DNA from: Roseofilum reptotaenium CS-1145
Lineage (GTDB): Bacteria > Cyanobacteriota > Cyanobacteriia > Cyanobacteriales > Desertifilaceae
NCBI RefSeq assembly: GCF_028330985.1
Contig: NZ_JAQMUE010000079.1
Coordinates: forward strand, 124,001 to 188,000
DNA: 64,000 nucleotides
Direction of reading: 5' to 3'
The notes under the pieces were generated by a model, which was given only the letters and a program-made list of their open reading frames with translations, was not told where the DNA came from and made no database searches. Both the position numbers and the translations under genes were made by a program. Shown one piece after another: positions 1 through 8,033 of this stretch (its first letter is position 1; each line of letters begins with the position of its first letter).

Positions 1-39
1 CGCCCCAAAAATCGCCATGTCACTAATTCTGTAGCGTAA

Positions 40-219
40 GCGGCGAAGCTCGGCTTTAAACGGGCGATCGTTCCCAAAGGGCAATCTTTACCTGACTTAG
101 GGTTAATCATTCTCCTGGTGGGGCGAGTTTTAGATGCCATTGTCTCTGTCATTCCCGTACAACCCCCCTCCGAAAATTTACCAGAGTCCGAGTTGGAATT
201 GGACGAATTAGACCTTTAG
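40..219 (+). pseudogene. RadA C-terminal remnant
   Basis: This open frame ends at TAG 217-219 and begins directly after an in-frame TAA at 37-39. It encodes about 59 residues, including AAKLGFKRAIVPKGQSLPD and VGRVLDAIVSVIP. From family knowledge these match the extreme C-terminus (Lon-like domain end) of the DNA repair protein RadA/Sms, which is about 450-500 residues long. The expected residues just before AAKLGF (RLKE-type) are absent in all three forward frames of bases 1-39. The coding homology therefore seems to stop at about base 40, so this is a broken copy or one side of a rearrangement junction. No start codon is visible. A sequencing or assembly frameshift is the alternative. Confidence 0.5.
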
Positions 220-326
220 ATTTTATTGATACTTGTTTTTTGAGTATTAATTCGCAAGACAGTTGAATAATGCAAATGATATGATATCCCACGATCAAAT
301 CAAAAAAATCATAAATCAATCATTAA

Positions 327-1049
327 ATGAATCAAAAACCAAGATATTTAATTGAAAATATAAACTTAGCTAGTAGTAATGGAATTGCGGCCAAAACACC
401 TTTTAGTGAAGCCATGTGTCAAGGCATTGATCCTCAACAATACCAGTGTCTGTTAGATGTTGGGTGTGGAAGTGGTATTATTGGTATTTATAGTCTTTTA
501 AATCATCTTCCTTTTGTCTATTTTAACGACATTCAGCCAGAAGCCATTCACTTGACGCAGTATAATCTCAATGAAGAGCAGATTTCCTCAGAACAATATC
601 ATATCCTTCAAGGGACTTTTGAATCCATTGATTTATCAAAATATCCTATTGACTTAATTACGTTTAATCCTCCCCAACTACCAACAGATTGGGTAAATAT
701 TGATATTTTCAAAGAAGAAGGAGAGAAAAAATTTAGAGATGGAGGCAAAGATGGAAAAGCGGTGATTAACCGTTTTTTTGAATGGTTATCAGGACAAGAT
801 ACCTACAATATTAGTATTCAACTGGGGGTTTCTTCAGTATTAGCGATCGACTCTTTTTTGCAGACTATAGAGAAACAATTTGCTTTTTCAGGAACCAAAA
901 AATATGAAAACATAGTTCCTGTGCGTCAAATATTGTATCCGGTAGTTACAGCCATGTCACAAAATGAAAAAGATGCTAGAGATATAACATTTCAAGATGG
1001 TATTCTCTACAAAAAAATATACATTTTGGAATTCAAATCAAAACGCTAA
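327..1049 (+). CDS. Class I SAM-dependent methyltransferase
   Basis: A 240-residue protein with a Rossmann-type methyltransferase core. Motif I LDVGCGSGIIGIY lies near residues 43-55, an acidic ribose-binding position follows in FNDIQPEA, and the catalytic-loop motif FNPPQLP lies near residues 111-117. NPPQ resembles the NPPY of N-methyltransferases such as PrmC/HemK, which suggests transfer to a planar nitrogen, but the substrate is unknown. It is the first gene of an A+T-rich co-directional trio: 26 bases separate it from the PLP-enzyme gene. Start ATG 327 is used because the protein begins with a plausible N-terminus; no strong ribosome site is visible. Base composition is poorer in G+C than the core genes around it, a sign of transfer. 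Confidence 0.75.
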   Translation: MNQKPRYLIENINLASSNGIAAKTPFSEAMCQGIDPQQYQCLLDVGCGSGIIGIYSLLNHLPFVYFNDIQPEAIHLTQYNLNEEQISSEQYHILQGTFESIDLSKYPIDLITFNPPQLPTDWVNIDIFKEEGEKKFRDGGKDGKAVINRFFEWLSGQDTYNISIQLGVSSVLAIDSFLQTIEKQFAFSGTKKYENIVPVRQILYPVVTAMSQNEKDARDITFQDGILYKKIYILEFKSKR

Positions 1050-1075
1050 TTTTTTAACTCAATTGTTGAACACAA

Positions 1076-2062
1076 ATGAATACAGTAAAATCCATAAAAT
1101 TCATTGATTCTATTGGCCATACTCCTTTAGTAGATTTGAGTGATTGCTGCCATCCTAATTCAGCAAAATTGTATGCAAAATGCGAATTTTTGAATCCAGG
1201 GTATAGCATGAAAGACCGCATTGCCCAATACATTCTCAACCAAGCTGAAGCCAATGAAAAGTTAACCAAGGGAGATACTATTGTTTGTGCTTCTAGTGGA
1301 AATACTGGATGTAGTTTTGCTCTGTTGGCAAGTTTGAAAGGATATAATATTATTGTTGTTACTTCTGAAAAATGCAGCCTAGAGAAGCAAAAGCATATTC
1401 GTTCTTTCAATGCTCAATTGATAGTGGTAGGTAAAGGAAATGATTATATGGAATATGCCCATCAATTAGCTGACAAAAATGGGTATTTTAAGGTCGATCA
1501 ATATAATAATCCCAACAACCCGGAAACTTATTATAAAACATTAGGGCCTGAAATTTGGGAACAAACGAATGGTAGAATTACTCATTTTGTAATGACTGGA
1601 TCTACTTTTGGTTGTATTACTGGTACAGCCAAGTTTCTAAAGAAAAAAAATAACCAAATCAAAGTTATTCTAGCCGATCCTTTACATTCCAATATTTATG
1701 AGTATTATTATCATGCATATTGTCAACATCAATCCGATTATATTGTGAATAAAAAGCAGCCTTATATTATAGAAGGAGCAGGCAAATATAAACCAACAAA
1801 ATGCTTGGATTTTTCTCTGATTGATAAAGTTATTCAAGTTTCCGATGAACAAGCAATTTCGATGTGTCATAAATGACTGCAAACCGAAGGCATTGTTGTT
1901 GGTGGGAGTAGCGGATTAAACGTTTTTGCGAGTAAATGTATCGCCGAACAACTGGATGAGGAATCTGTAGTCGTTACAGTTTTGTGTGATAGTGGTATTA
2001 AATACTTATCGAAAATATACAACCCTGAGTTTTTAAGAGAAAGTCAAATTATTTTGGAATAA
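1076..2062 (+). pseudogene. CysK/CBS-like PLP-dependent enzyme with one in-frame TGA
   Basis: Fold type II PLP enzyme of the cysteine synthase/cystathionine beta-synthase family. IGHTPLVDL lies near residue 13, the PLP lysine is in GYSMKDRIAQ near residue 44, and the phosphate loop is ASSGNTGCSFA. The first frame stops at TGA 1874-1876 (codon 267). The same frame then continues without a break to TAA 2060-2062 and encodes LQTEGIVVGGSSGLNVF, the conserved second glycine/serine loop of the family, and an ordinary C-terminus. The whole gene would be 328 codons, a normal CysK length. A TGG-to-TGA nonsense change is simplest; readthrough of a leaky UGA-C context is possible but unproven. It sits 8 bases before the second methyltransferase. 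Substrate unknown. Confidence 0.8.
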
Positions 2063-2070
2063 ACTGAATT

Positions 2071-2739
2071 ATGTATAAAATCAAAAAACTATATGGTTCC
2101 CAACAAGGTGATGAATTTTTTGAACTTGAACTAGCTGATGGAGAGCGGAAAACAGTAAATATTTGGGATTACTCTACTTTATATTCCTATCCTCATTTAT
2201 ATGAGTATCTAATTTTAGAACAACTCGAATGCAAAGTCTATTTAGTCCTAGAAGACTTTTTGTCTTCTATCAAAGATACCAAACAATGGCGGATCTTAGA
2301 TATTGCTTGTGGTAGTGGATTGATGGGTAAATTTTTAAAGACTCAAAGTTCTATTTCCGTTGAACTACTGATTGGTATTGATATTTTACCTATAGCTATT
2401 ACAGCACTGCATCGAGATAATCCACACATTTATGACCAGACCTATATAGTTGGACAATATAAACAGGATGCTTTAAAAGAAGAGCAGTTTAATTGTTTGA
2501 TTGTTAGTGGAGGTGCGAATCACTTAGAAATTTCTGATTATGAGAGCTATCTTGATTTATTACAGGAGTCTAGTTATCTTATTTTTAATTTAACTAATAA
2601 TCAGAATGACAGGCGTAGAATGGAGATTTTGCAGTGGATCAATGCTCGTTTGAATTGTCGTGGGAATATCATTTATGAGCATCGAAAATTAATGAATGGT
2701 TCCAGTGTAAAACCAGAAGCATTTATTTATCAAAAATAA
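2071..2739 (+). CDS. Class I SAM-dependent methyltransferase
   Basis: A 222-residue protein. Methyltransferase motif I is ILDIACGSGLMGKF near residues 75-88, followed by LLIGIDILPIAI with the acidic residue at the end of strand 2. The region where motif IV is expected reads CLIVSGGANHLE, unlike the NPP motif of the upstream methyltransferase, so the two enzymes are not recent duplicates and probably act on different atoms. The first 65 residues form a variable cap. It is the last gene of the methyltransferase/PLP-enzyme/methyltransferase trio and starts 8 bases after the PLP frame ends, so it is probably co-transcribed. Composition is A+T-rich like its partners. Substrate not recognisable. 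Confidence 0.7.
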   Translation: MYKIKKLYGSQQGDEFFELELADGERKTVNIWDYSTLYSYPHLYEYLILEQLECKVYLVLEDFLSSIKDTKQWRILDIACGSGLMGKFLKTQSSISVELLIGIDILPIAITALHRDNPHIYDQTYIVGQYKQDALKEEQFNCLIVSGGANHLEISDYESYLDLLQESSYLIFNLTNNQNDRRRMEILQWINARLNCRGNIIYEHRKLMNGSSVKPEAFIYQK

Positions 2740-2756
2740 GCAATCGTATGCTGAAG

Positions 2757-2774
2757 AAGGGGCTTAAGCCCCTT
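2757..2774. terminator. Perfect 18-base palindrome after the methyltransferase trio
   Basis: AAGGGGCTTAAGCCCCTT is self-complementary, so both strands can form the same G+C-rich hairpin. It lies 17 bases past the last methyltransferase stop and 38 bases from the end of the opposing parA gene, the place for a bidirectional terminator. There is no long T run. A near-identical palindrome occurs at 13934-13949, so it is also a dispersed element. Confidence 0.5.
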
Positions 2775-2783
2775 GCCTATTCT

Positions 2784-2811
2784 ACAGATTACAGATTACC
2801 GATTACCCAAA
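2784..2811. repeat. Heptanucleotide tandem repeat
   Basis: Four degenerate 7-base units (ACAGATT, ACAGATT, ACCGATT, ACCCAAA) abut the stop codon of parA at 2812. They belong to the short tandemly repeated heptamer class known from cyanobacterial genomes. Confidence 0.6.
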
Positions 2812-3744
2812 CTATAAATCTGACATTTTAACCGAAGATTGTTGTTGTTTACGGGAAATGGTGGTACTGAGTTTATCTAATAATTCCTCCGTCAATTTTT
2901 GAAAGGCTTTAGAGCCACGGCTATGGGGATGAGCTATGACCACTGGTAAATAACTATCGACAGATTTCGAGACATTTACATCGGAAGGGATGCGAGTTTT
3001 AAACAGTTTCGCCTCACTATAATCTGTACGTACCCGGTTCATGACTTGGCGATAATAGCGGCCGATAAATCCGCCAGCCATGGTGAAGACAATGCCAAGC
3101 ATTTGAATATCTAGGGGATGTTCATCTTGATGGACTTCTCGCAGTTTGGCTAACCGACGCTCTAAAAGCTGAATCCCGATTAATGATAAGGGTTCTGGAC
3201 GAGCGGGGAGTAAGTAAAAATCGCTGGCAGTCAGGGCACTGCGAGTTAAGAGATTATAGCCAGGGGCACAATCTAAAATAATGTAATCATATTCGTCGAT
3301 GATGGGTTTTAAGATCCCCTCAACCAAGACTCTCTCAAAGCGATTCCACACAGTTTCAAAACTGACTTGTTCCCGATAAACGGCTTTTTCATAAATCATT
3401 TCTGAAACTGAAAATTCATCATACATATCAATGTCCCCAGGCAGCAAATGGAGTTTGGGGACGTTACAGGCATAGGGAATGATGATATCTTGGATCGGAA
3501 AAGCAGCTTTAGCGGCTGGATTAATTGCTTTTTTGACCAGTTCTCTTAACGTGCGTTGATCTCGCCTGAGTTTAGCAAAGTCGGAGGGTGACATCATACT
3601 GAGGGTGGCGCTGATTTGAGTATCTAAATCGACAATCAAAACCCGCTTGTCGTGGTATTTGGCAAGACACGCCGCTAGATTAACCGTGAGGGTGGTTTTG
3701 CCAACCCCTCCTTTCATATTGACAGTTGAAATAATATGTCCCAT
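2812..3744 (-). CDS. ParA/MinD-family ATPase
   Basis: A 310-residue P-loop ATPase. The deviant Walker A motif KGGVGKTT is at residues 11-18, VLIVDLDTQ follows as the A' strand near 37-45, and YIILDCAPG forms Walker B near 152-160. These define the ParA/Soj/MinD partitioning family, which dimerises on ATP and binds DNA or membrane to position cargo. No parB-like gene or parS repeat is adjacent, so this is an orphan ParA, of which cyanobacteria carry several, some placing carboxysomes or other bodies. Start ATG 3742-3744 gives the family N-terminus directly. It converges on the upstream methyltransferase trio. The C-terminal 20 residues are polar and variable. Confidence 0.85.
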   Translation of the reverse strand: MGHIISTVNMKGGVGKTTLTVNLAACLAKYHDKRVLIVDLDTQISATLSMMSPSDFAKLRRDQRTLRELVKKAINPAAKAAFPIQDIIIPYACNVPKLHLLPGDIDMYDEFSVSEMIYEKAVYREQVSFETVWNRFERVLVEGILKPIIDEYDYIILDCAPGYNLLTRSALTASDFYLLPARPEPLSLIGIQLLERRLAKLREVHQDEHPLDIQMLGIVFTMAGGFIGRYYRQVMNRVRTDYSEAKLFKTRIPSDVNVSKSVDSYLPVVIAHPHSRGSKAFQKLTEELLDKLSTTISRKQQQSSVKMSDL

Positions 3745-4073
3745 AGGTAAGATCCAGTCAGTTCGGTGGAAAAATGTCCAGAAAATGTACAGTTATAAGC
3801 CTTTGTGATGCCGAAAGTCGAGCAGAGGGCTTGCATCTAGCAGTTGTGCCTTTCAAATCATAATGCCTATCTACAGTCCAAGGGGCAAGAGACAACAAAC
3901 AAGAGGCACAACCGGTTTTTCCTGCTCCCCACTGCCCACACCCTACTCAATTTGCATGGTATTATTGAGACTTAATATCGGTTTGTCAATGTTTGCACCC
4001 TGGAGATGGGGTGAGAAACAGATTGTTCTGGTATGGTTAAATGTGGCTGCTCTGAGATTGAGGCAAAGCGGGA
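3745..4073. other. Divergent intergenic region without a gene
   Basis: This 329-base gap separates divergent parA and the DUF3177 gene and should hold promoters for both. I see no convincing palindrome, RNA gene or conserved coding frame. The open frame crossing 3863-4222 overlaps the real DUF3177 gene out of frame and has no family features. Confidence 0.5.
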
Positions 4074-4670
4074 ATGGATTGGATGCGATCGCTGATTTGG
4101 ATGGACTATCGGTTAGTGGCACTGGTGGGGATCGGTATTCCCTTGGTACTGCTGATTTGGTCGCTGGTGAAACAGTCTGCCGCCCTGATCCGCCTGATGA
4201 TTATCTATTGGCGGGTGGCTAGTTTACTGATTATCTCCCTTTATTTGATGATTGGGGGAGCGCCCATTGGCTTTGTCAGTTCTATATCCGCCCGGATTTT
4301 GATTCCTATATCCCTCTGGTTTTGGATTGACTTGAATGAGGAAATTGAGGATATGCCCCCGTCTCGTGCCCTGAAACTGGCTTTTACGGCTTGGCGCTGG
4401 GCGGTAACGATATTGATGGGGATTGGGGCGATCGCCCAATTACCCTCGCTACAATGCGCTTTTTTGCCTACGCAAGAATTAATCCAAAATGACTTTTGCC
4501 GACTCTGGTTAGAAGCACCTTGGGGTTATAAACTATTATTCCACAATGCCACCAGCGAACGTTTCTTAGGCTTTGTGGGTATCCTAGGATTGCTGATTTA
4601 TACGGCTTATCTGAGCTATTTTCTCCTGATTCGCCTCGGGAAACAAGGGCGAACAGCCGTTGGCCAATAA
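4074..4670 (+). CDS. DUF3177 family membrane protein
   Basis: A 198-residue integral membrane protein of the cyanobacterial DUF3177 family, with no assigned biochemical function. Hydrophobic segments lie near residues 13-32, 36-60 (IIYWRVASLLIISLYLMIGG), 64-85, 108-124 and 168-188, so four or five membrane passes are likely. The short acidic loop DLNEEIEDMPPSR near residues 86-98 is typical of the family. Start ATG 4074 follows AGCGGGA at a suitable distance. The next gene begins 16 bases after this stop, so the two may be co-transcribed. The family assignment is recalled rather than searched. Confidence 0.75.
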   Translation: MDWMRSLIWMDYRLVALVGIGIPLVLLIWSLVKQSAALIRLMIIYWRVASLLIISLYLMIGGAPIGFVSSISARILIPISLWFWIDLNEEIEDMPPSRALKLAFTAWRWAVTILMGIGAIAQLPSLQCAFLPTQELIQNDFCRLWLEAPWGYKLLFHNATSERFLGFVGILGLLIYTAYLSYFLLIRLGKQGRTAVGQ

Positions 4671-4686
4671 TAAATTTAAATGCATC

Positions 4687-5367
4687 ATGACAGATAACAG
4701 AAGCATCTACAGCCTATCGTCAATAGTCTCTCTAGGACTGATAATACTTACTGGCTGCGCAGAATCTAACATTCCCCTCCTTGAAATTGAAGTGAATGAT
4801 GGCTCTTTCGTTGCCTATGGCGTTATAGACCGCAGTGCCATTTCCACGTTTGAGATGGCAACCAAGGACAATCGAGCGATCAAAACACTGGTTTTGCAGT
4901 GGGTGCCTGGTTCCATTGATGATACGGCTAATCTAGAGCTGGCGAGAATGGTGCGAGATATGGGGTTTACAACCGTAGTTCCAGAAGATGGACTAGTGTC
5001 TTCAGGCGGTACCGATCTATTTCTAGCAGGTGTGCAAAGAGATATTCAGCAGGGAGCTTGTCTCGGCGTGCATTCCTGGGGGGATGGTGATAGCCTTGAC
5101 GGCCGAGACTTCCCTCGTGATGCAGATGTGCATCAACCCTATCTGGACTATTACAGCGAGATGGGTATTCCTCAGGATTTTTATTGGTTTACTCTTGAAA
5201 AAGCTCCAGTGGATGGTATGCACTGGATGCTACCTACAGAAATCCAGCAGTATATGCTGGAAACAAGTGATGCACGGGGTGAGACCTTAAGCGAGATGAA
5301 TGAAGAAATCTGTGGAGAGCGGGATGAGCAAGCCTGGCTTGAGAGATCGAACTCCTCTGATCGTTGA
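4687..5367 (+). CDS. Putative periplasmic lipoprotein, ClpP/crotonase-fold-like
   Basis: A 226-residue protein beginning at ATG 4687; an upstream TTG at 4660 would overlap the previous gene. The N-terminus is a lipoprotein signal with lipobox LTGC, so the mature protein should be lipid-anchored. The body carries GVIDRSAISTFEM near residue 46, VLQWVPGSIDDTANLELARMV, and SSGGTDLFLAGVQR followed by GACLGVHSW. That order resembles the ClpP/crotonase-fold periplasmic proteins (COG3904-like), where a Ser near the SG motif and a His in the GxH stretch can be catalytic. I infer a possible serine hydrolase; activity is unproven. Its 3' end overlaps a truncated opposing frame ending at 5234. Confidence 0.55.
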   Translation: MTDNRSIYSLSSIVSLGLIILTGCAESNIPLLEIEVNDGSFVAYGVIDRSAISTFEMATKDNRAIKTLVLQWVPGSIDDTANLELARMVRDMGFTTVVPEDGLVSSGGTDLFLAGVQRDIQQGACLGVHSWGDGDSLDGRDFPRDADVHQPYLDYYSEMGIPQDFYWFTLEKAPVDGMHWMLPTEIQQYMLETSDARGETLSEMNEEICGERDEQAWLERSNSSDR

Positions 5368-5533
5368 TTTTGAGGGGTTGGAATCTTTTTAGCTCGTTTT
5401 TGGGTTGGCCATAACGTAACCTTGTAACCAGCAATATAAATGCGTCCGGAGTCCGGCAGGCGATCGCCAGCACAAATAGACCGGCGAGAATCAGTAACTG
5501 ACGGTTGCTGGTGGGAGGATTGCGATCTCTCAT
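5234..5533 (-). pseudogene. Truncated ORF downstream of AIM24 cluster
   Basis: A 99-codon frame whose ATG (5531-5533) lies only 2 bases after the stop of the preceding AIM24 gene, spacing typical of translational coupling and hence of a once-real start. The first 26 residues (MRDRNPPTSNRQLLILAGLF and on) look like a proper N-terminus with a membrane segment. After residue 26 the sequence becomes Arg/Leu-rich and overlaps the opposing lipoprotein gene, which argues that the original gene was cut off near base 5455. The N-terminus reminds me of membrane-anchored M48-type peptidases next to AIM24 genes in cyanobacteria, but this is a weak recollection. Confidence 0.35.
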
Positions 5534-5535
5534 CG

Positions 5536-6234
5536 TTAGCTACTACTTTTAACCGGACGAAACGGATATAAAAAGTTTAGTAACGGATAAATTCCACGGG
5601 TTTGAATCCACAATCGTCCTTGTCCACTAAAGCGACAAACTAGACCTTCTCCCCCTAAAATTCCCGTTTTCAAACTCTTAAAACTTAATCCGCCAATCAT
5701 CTCCACATTATACTGCAAAGTGTCCTCAAAAGCAACGATATAACCCGTATCAACTACATAAGCTCCTTCCACCGGAATTTCGATAATTGCCCCATAAGAA
5801 CTAAACCAAAAATCACCGGTTCCACTGGCTCGCAACAGGAACAAAGATTCACCGCTAAAAAAGCCTTTTAGCCCTTGAAACTCCGTGTCTATGTCGATCG
5901 TCTCACTGCAAGCTACAAACCCAGAAGATTGTACGATCAACCCCTTACTGCCATCGAGGGCATAATACTGAATATCTCCTGGCACTCCAGGAGAAATATA
6001 TAACGATCCTCCTGCTTTTTCGGCTGTAAATTCATTAATAAACAGAGACTCACCCCCTAACATTCTGCCCACACTTTTGAGCATACCGCCCTTCATTTTT
6101 GACTGCATAGTGATACTGCTATCCATGGCTGCCATGGCAGAAGCTTCCACTAATACCTTCTGTTGGGGACGTAAATTCAACACCAGGGAGGCATAAGCTG
6201 GGGAATGGTCAATTTGATAAGTAAATTGTGACAT
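5536..6234 (-). CDS. AIM24 family protein, copy 3
   Basis: A 232-residue protein of the AIM24/TIGR00266 family, a beta-rich fold whose bacterial role is unsettled; the mitochondrial relative is an inner-membrane protein. Start ATG 6232-6234 (MSQFTYQIDH) matches its two neighbours; the longer frame to 6330 would only add translated repeat DNA. Family marks are LVEASAMAAMDSSI near residue 28, GGESLFINEF, YISPGVPGDI, FSGESLFLLRASG and VDTGYIVAFE. It is the last of three tandem AIM24 paralogues on this strand, probably one transcript, but a 272-base repeat-rich gap separates it from copy 2. Confidence 0.8.
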   Translation of the reverse strand: MSQFTYQIDHSPAYASLVLNLRPQQKVLVEASAMAAMDSSITMQSKMKGGMLKSVGRMLGGESLFINEFTAEKAGGSLYISPGVPGDIQYYALDGSKGLIVQSSGFVACSETIDIDTEFQGLKGFFSGESLFLLRASGTGDFWFSSYGAIIEIPVEGAYVVDTGYIVAFEDTLQYNVEMIGGLSFKSLKTGILGGEGLVCRFSGQGRLWIQTRGIYPLLNFLYPFRPVKSSS

Positions 6235-6506
6235 GATAATGGGTAATGGGTAATAAAAGGTCAGTGAGTAGGATGGGCAGGAAAATATAGCGCTTTGCAC
6301 TAGGGAATAGGGAATAGGATTGTGATACATGATTTTGGGGATTCAACACTGTCCCTCATAACGCAAGCAAAGTGCTGTAAGTAATATGATTGAGCTTCTA
6401 TAGCAAGTCTCTCTTCTATCGAGTACAGCTTGAAAGCTTAGATCCTTAGCAATATAAGCTATTGCAAGAGTCCCTCTTGCCCTGCCCACCCTACGATAAT
6501 TGGCAA
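6235..6506. other. Repeat-rich gap between AIM24 copies
   Basis: The gap holds degenerate heptamers (GGGTAAT and GGGAATA types, 6240-6316), a GCGCTTTGC element at 6289-6297, and one copy of a dispersed repeat of about 75 bases (6396-6466). No coding frame is supported. Confidence 0.5.
6396..6466 (+). repeat. Dispersed 75-base repeat, copy A
   Basis: The stretch from TTCTATAGCAAG to AAGCTATTG closely matches 13497-13568. The shared core is ACAGCTTGAA, then CTTAGATCCT, AGCAATA and AAGCTATTG, with scattered substitutions. It may be a decayed short mobile element. Confidence 0.55.
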
Positions 6507-7187
6507 TTATTTACGCTCAGGCAATTGCGATCCTACCGTGAATCCAAAGCTACCTGAATTATGGGTTTGGCAGTACACTTTTCCCTTGCCTTTGAATCGA
6601 CAAATAAATCCTTCTCCCCCAAAAAATGCACCCAGCCAACTGGAATTGGCTTTACCAATTTCAAAGTCCAAACTCCGTTCAAAGGCGACAATATGACCCG
6701 TGTCTACAATATATTCGCCATTGACATCAATCTCATAAATTCCACCAAATGAGGTAAGAATCACGGGACCGACTCCTGAGATTTTTAACCAAAAAATAGC
6801 TTCACCTGAAAATAAGGATTTTAAGCCTTCAAAGCCAAGGTCAATAATCACATTAGAGGCACAAGCTAAATAAGAGGCGGCTTGTACCACTAATTCTTGT
6901 CCTGTCATCTCGTAAACCATGACATCTCCCATCAGTGTAGGAGCCAGAAAAACTTCACCATTAGGAGTGGGCGATCGAAATACACTTAAAAAGAGGGATT
7001 CTCCGCCTAACATGCGCTTGAGTCCTCCCATAATTCCGCCCCCTTTTCCTTGGCGAAGGGTAGTACTGGTGTTGATAGAAGCACTCATCGCCACCATGGC
7101 TCCCGCTTGAGCAATGACTTCTTCACCACTGTTGAGCGTCACTTTGGCGATCGCACTATCAGGCTGCTTTAGTAATTGAATATCCAT
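6507..7187 (-). CDS. AIM24 family protein, copy 2
   Basis: A 226-residue AIM24/TIGR00266 family member. Shared marks are VIAQAGAMVAMSASI near residue 24, GGESLFLSVF, FLAPTLMGDV, FSGEAIFWLKISG, VDTGHIVAFE and GGEGFICRFKGKG. Compared with copy 3 it keeps nearly the same motif order and spacing, so the three arose by tandem duplication, but they are far enough apart to be old copies. It starts 21 bases after the stop of copy 1, so these two are co-transcribed. ATG 7185-7187 is the only good start. Function in bacteria is not established. Confidence 0.82.
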   Translation of the reverse strand: MDIQLLKQPDSAIAKVTLNSGEEVIAQAGAMVAMSASINTSTTLRQGKGGGIMGGLKRMLGGESLFLSVFRSPTPNGEVFLAPTLMGDVMVYEMTGQELVVQAASYLACASNVIIDLGFEGLKSLFSGEAIFWLKISGVGPVILTSFGGIYEIDVNGEYIVDTGHIVAFERSLDFEIGKANSSWLGAFFGGEGFICRFKGKGKVYCQTHNSGSFGFTVGSQLPERK

Positions 7188-7208
7188 AAGCTATAATTAA
7201 ATCATCTC

Positions 7209-7874
7209 TTAATTGCGGACTTTCGGACGTAAAAAACTGACCAAACCACTCATACTTCTTGATTGCAGGTAAATCACTCCTTTTCCTTTTAGACGATTAA
7301 CCAAGCCTTCCCCAGAAGCGATTGAGCTAAAAATGCCCCCTGATAAACCAATGCTCATTTTGATATTGGGACTATAGGCAACTAAATGGCTATTATCAAC
7401 AATAAATTCTCCCGATACACTCTCTTGAGAGATGCCACCATAAGCACCAAAAAAAACTTTTCCGCTACCGCTTACTTTCAACGTAAAGAATCCCTCTCCA
7501 GCAAACCAACTGGCAAAACCAGCCCAACGTACCCCTAATTGAATGTTGGGATCGCTGGCAATATAAGCCCCCGGTTGTAAACAAAGGGCATTTCCCGTTA
7601 ATTTGACACATTCAATATCGCCAATTAAGGATTGAGTAAATACTACAGTTAAAGGCTTTTGGGTCTTATTTTGAAAGCGATTGACAAATAGGGATTCTCC
7701 CCCGAAAAACTTCCGCAGTAGGGCAGAGAAAAAGCCCCCAGAAAACTCGGTTTTCATGGATAATGCCGCATCCATACTCGTCATCGCTCCCGCTTCAGCA
7801 ATGATTTGTTCTCCAGGGTTCAGGGTGACAAACACAGCCGCGAATGCGGGTTTATAGCGAATTTCATAGGACAC
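7209..7874 (-). CDS. AIM24 family protein, copy 1
   Basis: A 221-residue AIM24/TIGR00266 protein, the promoter-proximal member of the tandem trio. Marks are IIAEAGAMTSMDAAL near residue 23, GGESLFVNRF, VFTQSLIGDI, FAGEGFFTLKVSG, VDNSHLVAY and GEGLVNRLKGKG. It diverges most from copy 3 at its C-terminus. The stop lies 21 bases before the start of copy 2. A promoter should lie in the 159-base gap up to the next gene on the same strand. Its presence as a trio with recognisably different sequences suggests a hetero-oligomer, which is inference. Confidence 0.82.
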   Translation of the reverse strand: MSYEIRYKPAFAAVFVTLNPGEQIIAEAGAMTSMDAALSMKTEFSGGFFSALLRKFFGGESLFVNRFQNKTQKPLTVVFTQSLIGDIECVKLTGNALCLQPGAYIASDPNIQLGVRWAGFASWFAGEGFFTLKVSGSGKVFFGAYGGISQESVSGEFIVDNSHLVAYSPNIKMSIGLSGGIFSSIASGEGLVNRLKGKGVIYLQSRSMSGLVSFLRPKVRN

Positions 7875-8033
7875 AATGTTTAAACCCCTGTACTATAAAT
7901 CTTGATTTACGGACAGGGGTATCATATTTTTTGAGTGGGAAGGGATTTTTTAGGTTTGTTTTAAGCTTCCGTCACTCACAGTACTTAAGAAAGATCATTA
8001 AAACTCTTGGATAGGACTTCTGCAAGAAGTCTC

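Noticed and set aside
1874-1876. TGA as a selenocysteine codon
   Set aside because: No SECIS-like hairpin directly follows, the position is not a known Cys/Sec site of the family, and no Sec machinery is seen in the window.
3863-4222. 119-residue open frame before the DUF3177 gene
   Set aside because: It overlaps the start of the DUF3177 gene out of frame and its first half translates non-conserved spacer.
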